From: Arhodomonas sp052060015
GTDB lineage: Bacteria > Pseudomonadota > Gammaproteobacteria > Nitrococcales > Nitrococcaceae
Direction: 5' to 3'
Assembly: GCF_052060015.1 (NCBI RefSeq)
Contig: NZ_JBPODZ010000003.1
Coordinates: forward strand, 124,001 to 188,000
DNA: 64,000 nucleotides
This document shows positions 1 to 10,392 of the stretch, piece after piece; the first letter of the stretch is position 1, and each line of letters starts with the position of its first letter. A model generated the notes under the pieces. The model searched no databases. It was given only the letters and a program-made list of their open reading frames with translations, and was not told the origin of the DNA. The position numbers and the translations under genes were made by a program.

Positions 1-617
1 GCCTCCCGCAGCAACCGGGAGGTGGAGATCAGGATCAGCCCGGAGATCACCAGCGAGAGCAGCGGGTCGACCGGGGTCCAGCCGGTGGTGGCGATGACCA
101 GCCCGCTGGCCAGCGCGGCCACGGAACCGAGCAGATCGCCGAGGACGTGCAGGGCCGCACCCCGGGTGTTGAGGTTCTGCTCGCCGCCGTGGAGGATGCG
201 CAGCACCAGCAGGTTGACCGCCAGGCCGACGGCGGCCACCACCAGTACCATGGCGCCATGCACCGGCTGCGGGTCGAGCAGGCGGGCCACCGCCTCGTAG
301 GCGATCCAGGCGACCACCACCAGCATGAACCCCGCGTTGGCCAGCGCGCCGACGATCTCGGCGCGCTGCAGGCCGAAGCTGTGGAGCCGGCTCGGCGGGC
401 GCCGGCTCAGCCAGGCTGCCAGTGCCCCGAGGCCGAGGGCCACGGAATCCGTGACCATGTGGCCGGCATCGCCGATCAGCGCCAGCGACCCGGACACCAG
501 CCCGCCCACCAGCTCCACCAGGGCGAACCCGCCGGTAAGCGCGAGCGCCATAAGCAGTGCCCGCCCGCCGGAGCTCGCGCGGCCGTGCTCGTGGTGGGCG
601 TTGCCGGCCGCGCTCAT
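1..617 (-). CDS. Cation diffusion facilitator (CDF) family efflux transporter, 3' part missing
   Basis: The gene runs off the left edge, so only about 205 N-terminal residues are visible. The start begins MSAAGNAHHEHG, a His-rich N-terminus, and lies 31 bases after the upstream thiolase stop. Hydrophobic segments follow in the usual CDF order, and GDAGHMVTDS matches the HxxxD metal site of transmembrane helix 2. A second GDxxGS-like helix (LGDLLGSVAA) corresponds to helix 5. CDF proteins are inner-membrane proton antiporters that export Zn, Co, Cd or Fe. The family is clear (ZitB/CzcD/DmeF-like) but the metal cannot be told from this fragment. It is probably co-transcribed with the thiolase, with no evident functional link. 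Confidence 0.85.
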   Translation of the reverse strand, partial: MSAAGNAHHEHGRASSGGRALLMALALTGGFALVELVGGLVSGSLALIGDAGHMVTDSVALGLGALAAWLSRRPPSRLHSFGLQRAEIVGALANAGFMLVVVAWIAYEAVARLLDPQPVHGAMVLVVAAVGLAVNLLVLRILHGGEQNLNTRGAALHVLGDLLGSVAALASGLVIATTGWTPVDPLLSLVISGLILISTSRLLRE

Positions 618-647
618 GCCCCGGGTGCTGCGGCGCAGGGCCGACGG

Positions 648-1829
648 CTACACGCGTTCGTAGAGCGCGGCAATGCCCTGGCCGCCGCCGATGCACATGG
701 TCACCACGGCATAGCGGCCCTGGATGCGCCGGAGCTCGTGCAACGCCTTCACGGTGAGGATGGCCCCGGTGGCGCCGATCGGGTGGCCCAGGGAGATCCC
801 GCTGCCGTTGGGGTTCACGCGGGCCGGATCGAGCTCCAGGTCCCGGACCACCGCTAGGGCCTGGGCGGCGAAGGCCTCGTTGATCTCCCAGGTGTCGACC
901 TGATCCGCGGTCACGCCGGTCCGCTCGAGCAGCCGGCGGACCGCCGGTACCGGCCCGATGCCCATGTATTTCGGCTCCACCGCCGCCACGGTGCCGTCGA
1001 CCAGCCGCGCCAGGGGGGCCAGGCCTTCGCGTTCGGCGCGGCCGCGCTCCATCAGCACCACGGCGGCGGCGCCGTCGTTGATGGCGGAGGCGTTGCCGGC
1101 GGTGACCGTGCCGCCGTCGGGTTTGAACACCGGCTTCATCCCCGCCATCTTGGCCGGGTCGACGTCGCGGCGCGGTCCCTCGTCGGTGTCCACGGTGACG
1201 GTGCCCTTCCGGCCCTGGATCTCCACGGGCATGATCTGTTCGCGGAAGTGGCCGCCGTCGATGGCCGCCACGGCGCGTCGGTGGCTCTCCGCGGCCAGCG
1301 CGTCCTGGTCCTCCCGGGAGATGCCCCACTTCTCGGCCACGTTCTCGGCGGTAATGCCCATGTGGCATTTATCGAAGGGGTCGGTGAGGGCGCCGACCAT
1401 GGCATCGAGCATCTTGCCGTCGCCCATGCGCTGGCCCCAACGCCCGGAGGGCAGCCAGTAGGGGGCGCGGCTCATGGCCTCCGCCCCGCCGGCGACCGCG
1501 CACTCCGTGTCCCCCTCGCGGATGTAGGTGGCCGCGGTGAGGATGGCCTGCAGGCCGCTGCCGCAAAGGCGGTTCAGCGTGAGCCCCGGCGTGGAGACCG
1601 GCAGGCCGCCGTTCACCGCCGCCACCCGGCCCAGGTACATATCCCGTGGTTCGGTGTGGATGACGTTGCCGAAGACCGCCTGGCCCACGGTCTCCGGGCT
1701 CACGCCGGAGCGGCGCACGGCCTCGGCGACCGCCGAGGCCGCCAGGTCCCCGGCGGGGACGTCCTTGAGGGCACCACCATACGTGCCCACCGGCGTGCGG
1801 GCCCCGTTGACAACGACTACCTCCTCCAT
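648..1829 (-). CDS. Acetyl-CoA C-acetyltransferase (thiolase)
   Basis: This 393-residue protein has the full length of biosynthetic/degradative thiolases. The acyl-accepting Cys89 lies in NRLCGSG, His349 in GHPIGATGA, and Cys379 in CIGGGQG, so the whole catalytic set is present. It condenses two acetyl-CoA to acetoacetyl-CoA or runs the reverse cleavage. Because a PHB synthase is encoded at 27.3 kb, a PhaA role supplying PHB precursor is reasonable, but AtoB- or FadA-like roles cannot be excluded from sequence alone. The ATG follows a purine-rich site (AAGGAGGTATCCC-like on the minus strand). It is divergent from icd and upstream of the CDF transporter gene. Confidence 0.92.
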   Translation of the reverse strand: MEEVVVVNGARTPVGTYGGALKDVPAGDLAASAVAEAVRRSGVSPETVGQAVFGNVIHTEPRDMYLGRVAAVNGGLPVSTPGLTLNRLCGSGLQAILTAATYIREGDTECAVAGGAEAMSRAPYWLPSGRWGQRMGDGKMLDAMVGALTDPFDKCHMGITAENVAEKWGISREDQDALAAESHRRAVAAIDGGHFREQIMPVEIQGRKGTVTVDTDEGPRRDVDPAKMAGMKPVFKPDGGTVTAGNASAINDGAAAVVLMERGRAEREGLAPLARLVDGTVAAVEPKYMGIGPVPAVRRLLERTGVTADQVDTWEINEAFAAQALAVVRDLELDPARVNPNGSGISLGHPIGATGAILTVKALHELRRIQGRYAVVTMCIGGGQGIAALYERV

Positions 1830-2102
1830 GGGATACCTCCTTCAGTGGGGGGTTAGGCTGTGGATTCATTGTAGCCCGGCGCGAGCATTTTCTTGAACGC
1901 CGGGGGACGGTCGGCGAGAATATCGGCCCTTGAGAGCGCGGAAACCGGGCGGATCCGCCGGCGCGGGATTGGGGGGCATAACCTCGGCGGGCGCGGGGTG
2001 GAGGGCCGCCTGCCATTACAAACCGGAAACATCCGGGCACGCGCATGCAGCCGGGGATCGGTCAGAAGCCGGCGCGGCCCACACTTCTCCAGGGAGGCTT
2101 TC
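1830..2102. promoter_or_regulatory. Divergent intergenic region, thiolase / icd
   Basis: These 273 bases separate two divergently transcribed genes. On the plus strand TTGAAC (1893-1898), a 17-base spacer and GAGAAT (1916-1921) form a weak sigma70-like candidate for icd, which would leave a leader of roughly 175 bases. A reading frame continuous with icd extends back to 1893, but the conserved protein begins at 2103, so I treat this stretch as leader. No clear repeat was seen. Confidence 0.3.
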
Positions 2103-3863
<1,761 letters not shown>

Positions 3864-3890
3864 CCGCCACCGCGGCCACCAGCGGGTCAC

Positions 3891-3930
3891 GACGCCCGGG
3901 TGCGGACCGCCGCGCCCGGGCGTTTCTGTC
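3891..3930 (+). terminator. Rho-independent-type hairpin between icd and ppc
   Basis: ACGCCCGGG (3892-3900) pairs with CCCGGGCGT (3915-3923) in a 9-bp perfect stem with a 14-base loop, followed by TTCTGTC. It lies 28 bases after the icd stop and immediately before the ppc ribosome-binding site (AGGGGGGAGC, 3931-3940). Confidence 0.6.
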
Positions 3931-3940
3931 AGGGGGGAGC

Positions 3941-6580
3941 ATGGACGACAAGCGCACCGACGCGCCGTTGCGCGATGACATCCGCCAGCTCGGCGGGCTG
4001 CTCGGCAGCACCATCCACGACCAGGCGGGGGAGTCCGTCTACCACGTGGTCGAGGAGGTGCGGCGGCTGTCCAAGGAGGCCCGCGCCGGCGACCCGGCCG
4101 CGGCCGCGGAGCTCGAGCGCACCCTCGCGGAGCTCCCCGAGGAGCTCATCGTGCCGGTGGTCCGGGCGTTCTCGCAGTTCCTCAACCTCGCCAATATCGC
4201 CGAGCAGCATCACCGGGTGCGCCGCAGCCGTTCCTGGCGGCGCGACCCCGAGGCCGCTCCGTTGCGCGGTTCGCTGGAGGAGAGCTTCGAGCGGCTGAGT
4301 GACGAAGTGGACGGTGAGCAGCTCTACGAGGCGGCCCGCGGTCTGTCCATCGAGCTAGTGCTCACCGCCCACCCCACCGAGGTCAGCCGCCGTACCCTGT
4401 TGCAGAAGTACAATCGCATCGCCGGTCTGCTGGACCGCCAGGACCGGCTCGACCCCATCCCCGAGGAGATCGAGGATGTCCACCAGGCGCTGCGCCGCGA
4501 GATCACCGCTGCCTGGTATACCGACGACATCCGTCGCGAGCGCCCGCGCCCCCAGGACGAGGCGCGCTGGGGGCTGGCGGTCATCGAGCAAACCCTCTGG
4601 GATGTGGTGCCCCGTTATCTCCGGCGCCTGGACCGTCAGCTCTACCTGCGCACCGGCCGCCACCTGCCGCTGGATGCCGCCCCCATCCGGTTCGGCTCCT
4701 GGATGGGTGGCGACCGCGACGGCAACCCCAGCGTCACCGCCGCCGTCACCCGAGAGGTGTGCCTGCTCAACCGCTGGATGGCCGTCCAGCTCTATGAGCA
4801 GGAGGTCAGTCGCCTGATCACCGAGCTTTCGCTGCACTGCGCCGACGACGAGCTCAAGCAGGCCGCCGGTGGGGCCTGGGAGCCCTATCGCCAGTTGCTC
4901 AAGGAGGTGCGCGCCCGGTTGCGACGGACCCGGGCGTGGATCGATGCGCGCCTGGCCGGTGAAACGCCGCCGGCGGAGGATGTCTACCTCCGTGCCGAGG
5001 AGCTCGCCGAGCCATTGCGGGTCTGCTACCACTCGCTACAACACTGCGGCGCGGGGGTGGTCGCCGAGGGCCGACTGCTCGATCTGATACGGCGGCTGTC
5101 GGTGTTCGGCCTGACCCTGATGCGCGTGGACATCCGCCAGGAGGCCGGGCGGCACAGCGATGCCCTGGACGCCATCACCCGCGAGCTCGGCCTGGGCAGC
5201 TACCACGACTGGGACGAGGCGCAACGCCAGGACTTCCTGGTGCGCGAGCTCGCCAGCCGCCGGCCGCTGACCCCGCGGGACTTCGAGCCCGACGAGGATA
5301 TCCGCGAGGTGCTGGATACCTTCGACGTGATGGCGGAGCTGGGCCCCGATTCCCTGGGGGCCTACGTCATCTCCATGGCGGCGCGGCCGTCGGACATCCT
5401 CGCCGTGGAGCTGCTGCAAAAGGAGGCCGGGGTCCGGCATTTCCTGCGGGTGGTGCCGTTGTTCGAGACCCTGGACGATCTGGAGGGCGCGGGGGCGGCC
5501 ATGGAGCGGCTGCTGGATATCCCCTGGTATCGCCGGCGAATCGGCGACCACCAGGAGGTGATGCTGGGCTACTCGGATTCCGGCAAGGATGCCGGCCACC
5601 TCACCGCTGCCTGGGCGCTGTACCAGACCCAGGAGCGGCTGGTGGCCCTGGCCCGCCGCCACGGCATCCGATTGACCCTCTTCCATGGCCGCGGCGGTTC
5701 CATCGGCCGCGGTGGCGGCCCCACCCACGCGGCGATCCTCTCCCAGCCGCCGGGCAGCGTGGAGGGGCGGCTGCGGGTCACCGAGCAGGGCGAGGTCATC
5801 CAGGCGAAGTTCGGGCTGCCCGGCATCGCCCAGCGCAATCTCGAGCTCTACACCACGGCGGTGCTCGAGGCCTCCCTGTGCCCGCCGGCGGCCCCGGACG
5901 CCCAGTGGCGGGAGATCATGGACGGTCTCTCCGGGATCGCCAAGTCCACCTACCGCGGCCTGGTACGCGAGACCCCGGAGTTCATCGAGTACTTCCGCCA
6001 CGCCACCCCGGAGCATGAGATCGGCTTACTGAGCATCGGCAGCCGCCCGGCGCGGCGCAGACCCACCAGCGGCGTCGAGAGCCTGCGCGCCATCCCCTGG
6101 ATCTTCTCCTGGACCCAGACACGGCTGCTCCTGCCGGCCTGGCTGGGGGTGGGGGAGGCGCTGGCCGCACACCTGGACCGCGACGGCGAGACCCTGCGGC
6201 GGATGTATCGGCAGTGGCCGTTCTTCCGTGCCTTCCTGGACATGGTGGAGATGGTGCTGGCCAAGGGGGACCCCCAGGTGGCCGCCTGGTACGATGCCCG
6301 CCTGGTACCGGAGGAGTTGCGCCCGCTGGGCGAGCGCCTGCGCGGGCAGTTCCGGGACACGCTGGATGCGGTCCTCGCCGTGACCGGCCACGCCACCCCA
6401 CTGGAGGACTTCCCGGTGGTCCAGCGCTCCGTGCAGGTTCGCAACCCCTACGTGGACCCCCTGAACCTCGTCCAGGTGGAGCTCCTCCGGCGGGTGCGCC
6501 ACGGCCGCGAGGAGACGCTGCTGCGTCCGCTAATGGTCTGCATCAACGGTATCGCCGCCGGTATGCGCAATACCGGCTGA
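3941..6580 (+). CDS. ppc: Phosphoenolpyruvate carboxylase
   Basis: The 879-residue protein has the normal length for bacterial PEPC, which carboxylates PEP with bicarbonate to oxaloacetate. Conserved pieces appear in order: VLTAHPTE with the catalytic His near residue 141, GYSDSGKDAG with the bicarbonate/PEP lysine near 549, FHGRGGSIGRGGGP near 581, QGEVIQAKFG near 621, and the typical C-terminus ending MRNTG. The start MDDKRTDAPLR follows a strong GGGGGGAGC site. The frame is open further upstream into icd, but that part has no PEPC similarity. Sitting after icd, it supplies the anaplerotic feed to the same cycle, although a hairpin separates the two genes. Its last 51 bases overlap the convergent gene on the other strand. 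Confidence 0.97.
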   Translation: MDDKRTDAPLRDDIRQLGGLLGSTIHDQAGESVYHVVEEVRRLSKEARAGDPAAAAELERTLAELPEELIVPVVRAFSQFLNLANIAEQHHRVRRSRSWRRDPEAAPLRGSLEESFERLSDEVDGEQLYEAARGLSIELVLTAHPTEVSRRTLLQKYNRIAGLLDRQDRLDPIPEEIEDVHQALRREITAAWYTDDIRRERPRPQDEARWGLAVIEQTLWDVVPRYLRRLDRQLYLRTGRHLPLDAAPIRFGSWMGGDRDGNPSVTAAVTREVCLLNRWMAVQLYEQEVSRLITELSLHCADDELKQAAGGAWEPYRQLLKEVRARLRRTRAWIDARLAGETPPAEDVYLRAEELAEPLRVCYHSLQHCGAGVVAEGRLLDLIRRLSVFGLTLMRVDIRQEAGRHSDALDAITRELGLGSYHDWDEAQRQDFLVRELASRRPLTPRDFEPDEDIREVLDTFDVMAELGPDSLGAYVISMAARPSDILAVELLQKEAGVRHFLRVVPLFETLDDLEGAGAAMERLLDIPWYRRRIGDHQEVMLGYSDSGKDAGHLTAAWALYQTQERLVALARRHGIRLTLFHGRGGSIGRGGGPTHAAILSQPPGSVEGRLRVTEQGEVIQAKFGLPGIAQRNLELYTTAVLEASLCPPAAPDAQWREIMDGLSGIAKSTYRGLVRETPEFIEYFRHATPEHEIGLLSIGSRPARRRPTSGVESLRAIPWIFSWTQTRLLLPAWLGVGEALAAHLDRDGETLRRMYRQWPFFRAFLDMVEMVLAKGDPQVAAWYDARLVPEELRPLGERLRGQFRDTLDAVLAVTGHATPLEDFPVVQRSVQVRNPYVDPLNLVQVELLRRVRHGREETLLRPLMVCINGIAAGMRNTG

Positions 6581-7243
6581 ACCGGCGCCGCGGCGGAGGC
6601 CGTACTGGAGCAGCGCCACCAGGAAGATCGGTGGCAGGGCCATCTCTACGCCCTCCTCGAGGGCCTGGATGATGCGGGCGGTGAGCTCGGGGAGGACGAT
6701 GCCATAGTCCTCGGCGAGGATGGCCGGGGCGCGGTCGACCACCTTGGTCGCCGCGGTGATGAGGACACCGAAGATCGCGGTCCGCATCCATGGCCGGCGC
6801 CATCCCCCTTGCAGGAGGAGGCGGCCGCCGTAGATCAGCACCACCACCAGCAACGTAAGGAGGGCCATGGCCACGGGGCCGGCGATCAGTTTCTCGGCGA
6901 GCGGGATGGTCGGGTCCTCGTAGTAGTTGGTCTTGAAGAGGCTGTCCGAGGTGAAGGCCTTGTGCCAGCTGGCTTCCCGGGCGGCCAGCAGGCAGGCCGT
7001 CACCGCCAGGGTGACGCGGTGGCGGAGGGCGGCCCGACGCCCGGCGAGAAGGGCCACGGCCAGCAGCAACCAGAACGCGATGCTGAGCCGCTCGAACGGA
7101 CCGGCCTCGGAGAAGGCGCGCTCGAGGGTCGAGCCGTCCAGGCTCACGGCGAGGATGAGCAGGAAGACAGCGTAGATGGCCAGGGCGATGTACATCCCGG
7201 CCGCCAGTCGGCGTGGTGCCACGATTGGGGCTCTCAACGGCAT
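6530..7243 (-). CDS. Conserved multi-spanning membrane protein of unknown function
   Basis: The 237-residue protein has about five predicted membrane helices: residues about 16-36, 50-68, 77-90, 122-143 and 195-215. Polar motifs lie between them, namely REASWHKAF, LFKTNYYEDP, KVVDRAP and ALEEGVEM. The spaced acidic and His residues recall membrane hydrolase-like scaffolds, but I cannot assign a family. The chosen ATG lies after GGTTACC; a GTG 63 bases upstream would add 21 residues that look non-membrane and Arg-rich. Its 3' end overlaps ppc by 51 bases on the opposite strand. It is divergent from pyrE with about 106 bases between the starts. Confidence 0.7.
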   Translation of the reverse strand: MPLRAPIVAPRRLAAGMYIALAIYAVFLLILAVSLDGSTLERAFSEAGPFERLSIAFWLLLAVALLAGRRAALRHRVTLAVTACLLAAREASWHKAFTSDSLFKTNYYEDPTIPLAEKLIAGPVAMALLTLLVVVLIYGGRLLLQGGWRRPWMRTAIFGVLITAATKVVDRAPAILAEDYGIVLPELTARIIQALEEGVEMALPPIFLVALLQYGLRRGAGSAGIAHTGGDTVDADH

Positions 7244-7349
7244 TGTGGTAACCGGCAAAGGGTACCGATGCGGGTAGCGTTTTGCACGGAGTCGACACAA
7301 CACCACCGGTTGGCTAGGCTTGAGCCGCTTACCGATCAGCGGGGATGTG

Positions 7350-8003
7350 ATGCAGCAATATCAGCGGGAGTTCATCGAGCTCGCCCTGCAGCGGGAGGTG
7401 CTGCGCTTCGGCGCCTTTACCCTGAAGTCCGGCCGCAGCAGCCCCTATTTCTTCAACGCCGGGCTGTTCGACAGCGGCGAGGCGCTGGCCCGGCTCGGCG
7501 ATTTCTACGCCCGCGCGATCATCGATGCCGGCCTGGAATTCGACGTCCTTTTCGGCCCCGCCTACAAGGGGATCCCCCTGGCGGCGGCCACCGCCATCGC
7601 CCTGGCGGAGCACCACGGCCGGGACGTGGCCTATGCGTTTAATCGCAAGGAGCCCAAGGATCACGGCGAGGGCGGGGATATCATCGGCGCGCCGCTGGGC
7701 GGGCGGGTATTGGTCATCGACGACGTGATCACCGCCGGGACCTCGGTGGCCGAGAGCGTCGCCCTCATCGAGGGCGCCGGGGCCCGGCTGGCGGGGGTGG
7801 TCATCGCCCTGGATCGTCAGGAACGCGCTGAAGGCGGGTGCTCGGCGGCCCAGTCAGTGGTCCGCCGCCATGGGGTGGCGGTGCATGCCATCGCGACCCT
7901 GGACACCCTGGTCGCCTTTCTCGAGCAGCGTCCGGGTCGTGCCCGTGACCTGGAGGCGTTGCGCGACTACCGCAGGCGCTACGGCGTCGTGCGGGAGGAG
8001 TGA
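7350..8003 (+). CDS. pyrE: Orotate phosphoribosyltransferase
   Basis: This 217-residue enzyme converts orotate and PRPP to OMP in pyrimidine synthesis. It aligns with E. coli PyrE along its full length: FTLKSGRSSPYFFNAGLF at the N-terminus, FGPAYKGIPLA and FNRKEPKDHGEGG in the middle, and the PRPP-binding VLVIDDVITAGTS. The start MQQYQREFIE matches the family; an in-frame ATG 30 bases upstream adds only a non-conserved decapeptide. It leads a short plus-strand group with the DUF4124 protein and cvrA. In pseudomonads pyrE normally follows argB on the same strand, whereas here it faces argB. Confidence 0.96.
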   Translation: MQQYQREFIELALQREVLRFGAFTLKSGRSSPYFFNAGLFDSGEALARLGDFYARAIIDAGLEFDVLFGPAYKGIPLAAATAIALAEHHGRDVAYAFNRKEPKDHGEGGDIIGAPLGGRVLVIDDVITAGTSVAESVALIEGAGARLAGVVIALDRQERAEGGCSAAQSVVRRHGVAVHAIATLDTLVAFLEQRPGRARDLEALRDYRRRYGVVREE

Positions 8004-8007
8004 GCTG

Positions 8008-8652
8008 ATGGCGGGAAGATGGTGCTCTCCGCGGTGGCTCCTTGCGGCGGTACTCGCGCTGGCGGTCCTCGCCGCGGCCGATGTGCAGGCGCGTAGCTAC
8101 AAATGGGTGGACGACGAGGGCCGGGTCCACTACAGCGACTCCATCCCCGCCGAGGAGGCCCAGAAGCGCCGTGAGCGCGAGCTCAAATCGGAGCGCGGCC
8201 TTACCATCGAGCGGCTGGAGCCACCGCCGACCCGGGAGGCCCTCGAGGCACGGGCCCGTGCCGAGGCGAGGGCCGAGGAGCAGGCCCGTCGCGAGGCCGA
8301 ACGCCGGGAACGCGACCGTGTACTGCTTCGTACTTATGACAGCCTGGCGGCGATGGAACGGGCCCGGGACGAGCGCCTGGCCGTGCTCGACGGGCGCATA
8401 CGGCTGGCCCGGGACCGGGTAGAGCGGCTCGAGCGCCGCCACGAGGCCTTGAGCGAACGGGCCGCGGCGATGGAGCGCAGCGGCAGCGGGGACCTCGACA
8501 AGGTGTACCGGGAGATCGAGTCGGTGGCCGAGCAGGTCCGCGAGCAGCGTGCCTATATCGAGCGCCAGCGCGAGGAACAGGCGGCGATCCGCGCCCGCTT
8601 CGAGCTGGACATGCAGCGCTTCCGGGAGCTCAGTGGCGCCGGCGACGGCTGA
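8008..8652 (+). CDS. DUF4124-domain periplasmic coiled-coil protein
   Basis: The 214-residue protein starts with a signal peptide (hydrophobic residues about 11-24, cleavage likely near VQA/RSYK). A DUF4124 motif follows directly, SYKWVDDEGRVHYSDSIP, seen at the N-terminus of many gammaproteobacterial envelope proteins. The remaining 160 residues are rich in Glu, Arg and Ala in heptad-like order and should form long coiled coils. The start ATG lies 4 bases after the pyrE stop behind GGGAGGAG, and the stop is 3 bases before cvrA, so the three genes likely form one transcript. A structural or adaptor role in the periplasm is inferred; no enzymatic motif is seen. Confidence 0.8.
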   Translation: MAGRWCSPRWLLAAVLALAVLAAADVQARSYKWVDDEGRVHYSDSIPAEEAQKRRERELKSERGLTIERLEPPPTREALEARARAEARAEEQARREAERRERDRVLLRTYDSLAAMERARDERLAVLDGRIRLARDRVERLERRHEALSERAAAMERSGSGDLDKVYREIESVAEQVREQRAYIERQREEQAAIRARFELDMQRFRELSGAGDG

Positions 8653-8655
8653 GCC

Positions 8656-10392
8656 GTGATCGTCACCGACTGGTTCATCCTCCTCTTCGGCGCGCTCATC
8701 GCGGTCAGCATTCTGGCCACCGTGCCCGCCGACCGCAGCGGTGTACCCGTGCTTGCGGTGTTCCTCGGTGTCGGCATGCTCGCCGGCACCGACGGCGTCG
8801 GCGGCATCGAGTTCGACAGCGTCGCCACCGCCCACCTCCTGGGTACGGCGGCGCTGGCGGTCATCCTCTTCGATGGCGGCCTGCATACCCCCTCGTCCAG
8901 CTTCCGGACCGGATTATGGCCGGGCCTGATCCTGGCCACCGCCGGTGTGATTCTAACCGCGCTGGTGACCGCCGCCGCCGGTGTCTGGGTCTTCGGCATG
9001 GGCTGGGGCCCGGCGGCGTTGCTCGCCGCCATGGTCAGCTCCACCGACGCGGCGGCGGTGTTCTACCTGCTGCGCGCCCGCAGCGTCGAGGTGCACTCCC
9101 GGGTGCGCAACACCCTGGAGATCGAGTCCGGCGTGAACGATCCGCTGGCCATCTTCCTCACCCTGGCGTTGACCCTGCTCCTGGCCTCTCCCGGGGCGGC
9201 GACCCCGTCATCGCTGGTAACGATGCTGGCATTGCAGATGGGCCTTGGCGGGGCCATCGGCCTGGGTGGCGGATGGCTGCTCACGCTGCTCGTCAACCGC
9301 CTGGCCCTGGCACCGAGCCTCTACCCGCTGCTGGCACTGGCCGGCGGGCTGGCCATCTACGGGGCCGCGGCGGTCACTGGCGGCAGTGGTTTCCTCGCCG
9401 CGTACCTGGCGGGACTGGTGGTGGGCAACCGGATACGTGCCGCCCGCCGCGGCATCCGCCGCTTCCACGACGGCATGGCCTGGCTCGCCCAGATCGGCCT
9501 GTTCCTCATGCTCGGCCTGCTGGTCAACCCGCGGGAGCTGTTGCCCGTGGCCCTGGAGGCCTTGGGCCTGGCGGCGGTGCTCATCCTCCTGGCCCGGCCC
9601 CTGGCCGCCGTGATCTGCCTCGCCCCGCTGCGTTTCGCGCCCCGGCAGATCGCCTTCATCAGCTGGACCGGGCTGCGCGGTGCGGTACCCATCGTGCTCA
9701 GCCTGTTCCCCCTGCTTGCCGGGGTCCCGGACGCCCAGGAGCTGTTCAATCGGGTGTTCTTCATCGTCCTGGTCTCGCTGCTGGTGCAGGGCTGGACGGT
9801 ATCCCCGCTGGCCCGGCGCCTGGGCCTGGTGCTGCCGCGAACGCACCCGGAGCTCGACCGGGTGGACCTGGCGCGACCCCAGGGCTATGAGCTCATCACC
9901 TGCCGGCTTCCGGAGGGGGCGCCGGCGAGCCGTGGCCGGGTTGCCGAGCTGGAACCGCCCGCCGGCGTGCACGTCCTCTCGGTGATGCGTCGCGGGGAGG
10001 TGGTCCCTGCCGATCCGAAGCTGCCGTTGCAGGTGGACGACCGGCTCTACCTGCTGATGCCCTCCACGGATCCGCGGCTGGAGGAACGTTTCCAGCACTG
10101 GCTGGACACGGTGGCCACGGCCCGGGACGACGCCGAGCAGGCCTACTTCGGCGAGTTCACCGTGGCCGCGGAGGCACCCATGGAGGCCTTCGCGGCCATG
10201 TATCTCGGCGCCGGGGTCGAGGGCCTGCGAGCCGGGGAGAGTGTCGGCGCCTTCCTGCGCCGGCGGCTGCGCCATCGTGCCTCGGAGGGCGATAGCGTGC
10301 GCGTCGGCGGGGTGATGCTCACTGTCCGCGAGATGGAGGGCGACCGGATCACGCAGGTGGGTGTGCGGCTGCCCCGCCCGGACCGTGAATGA
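8656..10392 (+). CDS. cvrA: K+/H+ antiporter of the CvrA/NhaP2 type
   Basis: The 578-residue protein matches E. coli CvrA (NhaP2). The first about 390 residues form a CPA1-type membrane domain with PVLAVFLGVGMLAG, LFDGGLHT, the core MVSSTDAAAVFYLL and LEIESGVNDPLA. Two cytoplasmic domains follow: an RCK_C/TrkA-C-like domain (about 400-465) and a CorC_HlyC-type domain (about 485-572). It exchanges K+ (or Na+) for protons and takes part in cell-volume and ion homeostasis, relevant for a salt-exposed organism (inference). The start is GTG, overlapping the end of the preceding gene's leader space. Its last 44 bases overlap argB, which is convergent. Confidence 0.92.
   Translation: MIVTDWFILLFGALIAVSILATVPADRSGVPVLAVFLGVGMLAGTDGVGGIEFDSVATAHLLGTAALAVILFDGGLHTPSSSFRTGLWPGLILATAGVILTALVTAAAGVWVFGMGWGPAALLAAMVSSTDAAAVFYLLRARSVEVHSRVRNTLEIESGVNDPLAIFLTLALTLLLASPGAATPSSLVTMLALQMGLGGAIGLGGGWLLTLLVNRLALAPSLYPLLALAGGLAIYGAAAVTGGSGFLAAYLAGLVVGNRIRAARRGIRRFHDGMAWLAQIGLFLMLGLLVNPRELLPVALEALGLAAVLILLARPLAAVICLAPLRFAPRQIAFISWTGLRGAVPIVLSLFPLLAGVPDAQELFNRVFFIVLVSLLVQGWTVSPLARRLGLVLPRTHPELDRVDLARPQGYELITCRLPEGAPASRGRVAELEPPAGVHVLSVMRRGEVVPADPKLPLQVDDRLYLLMPSTDPRLEERFQHWLDTVATARDDAEQAYFGEFTVAAEAPMEAFAAMYLGAGVEGLRAGESVGAFLRRRLRHRASEGDSVRVGGVMLTVREMEGDRITQVGVRLPRPDRE

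Noticed and set aside
1893..2102. A longer icd product starting at 1893
   Set aside because: The extra 70 residues are Arg/Gly-rich without similarity to ICDH, and a good ribosome-binding site precedes 2103.
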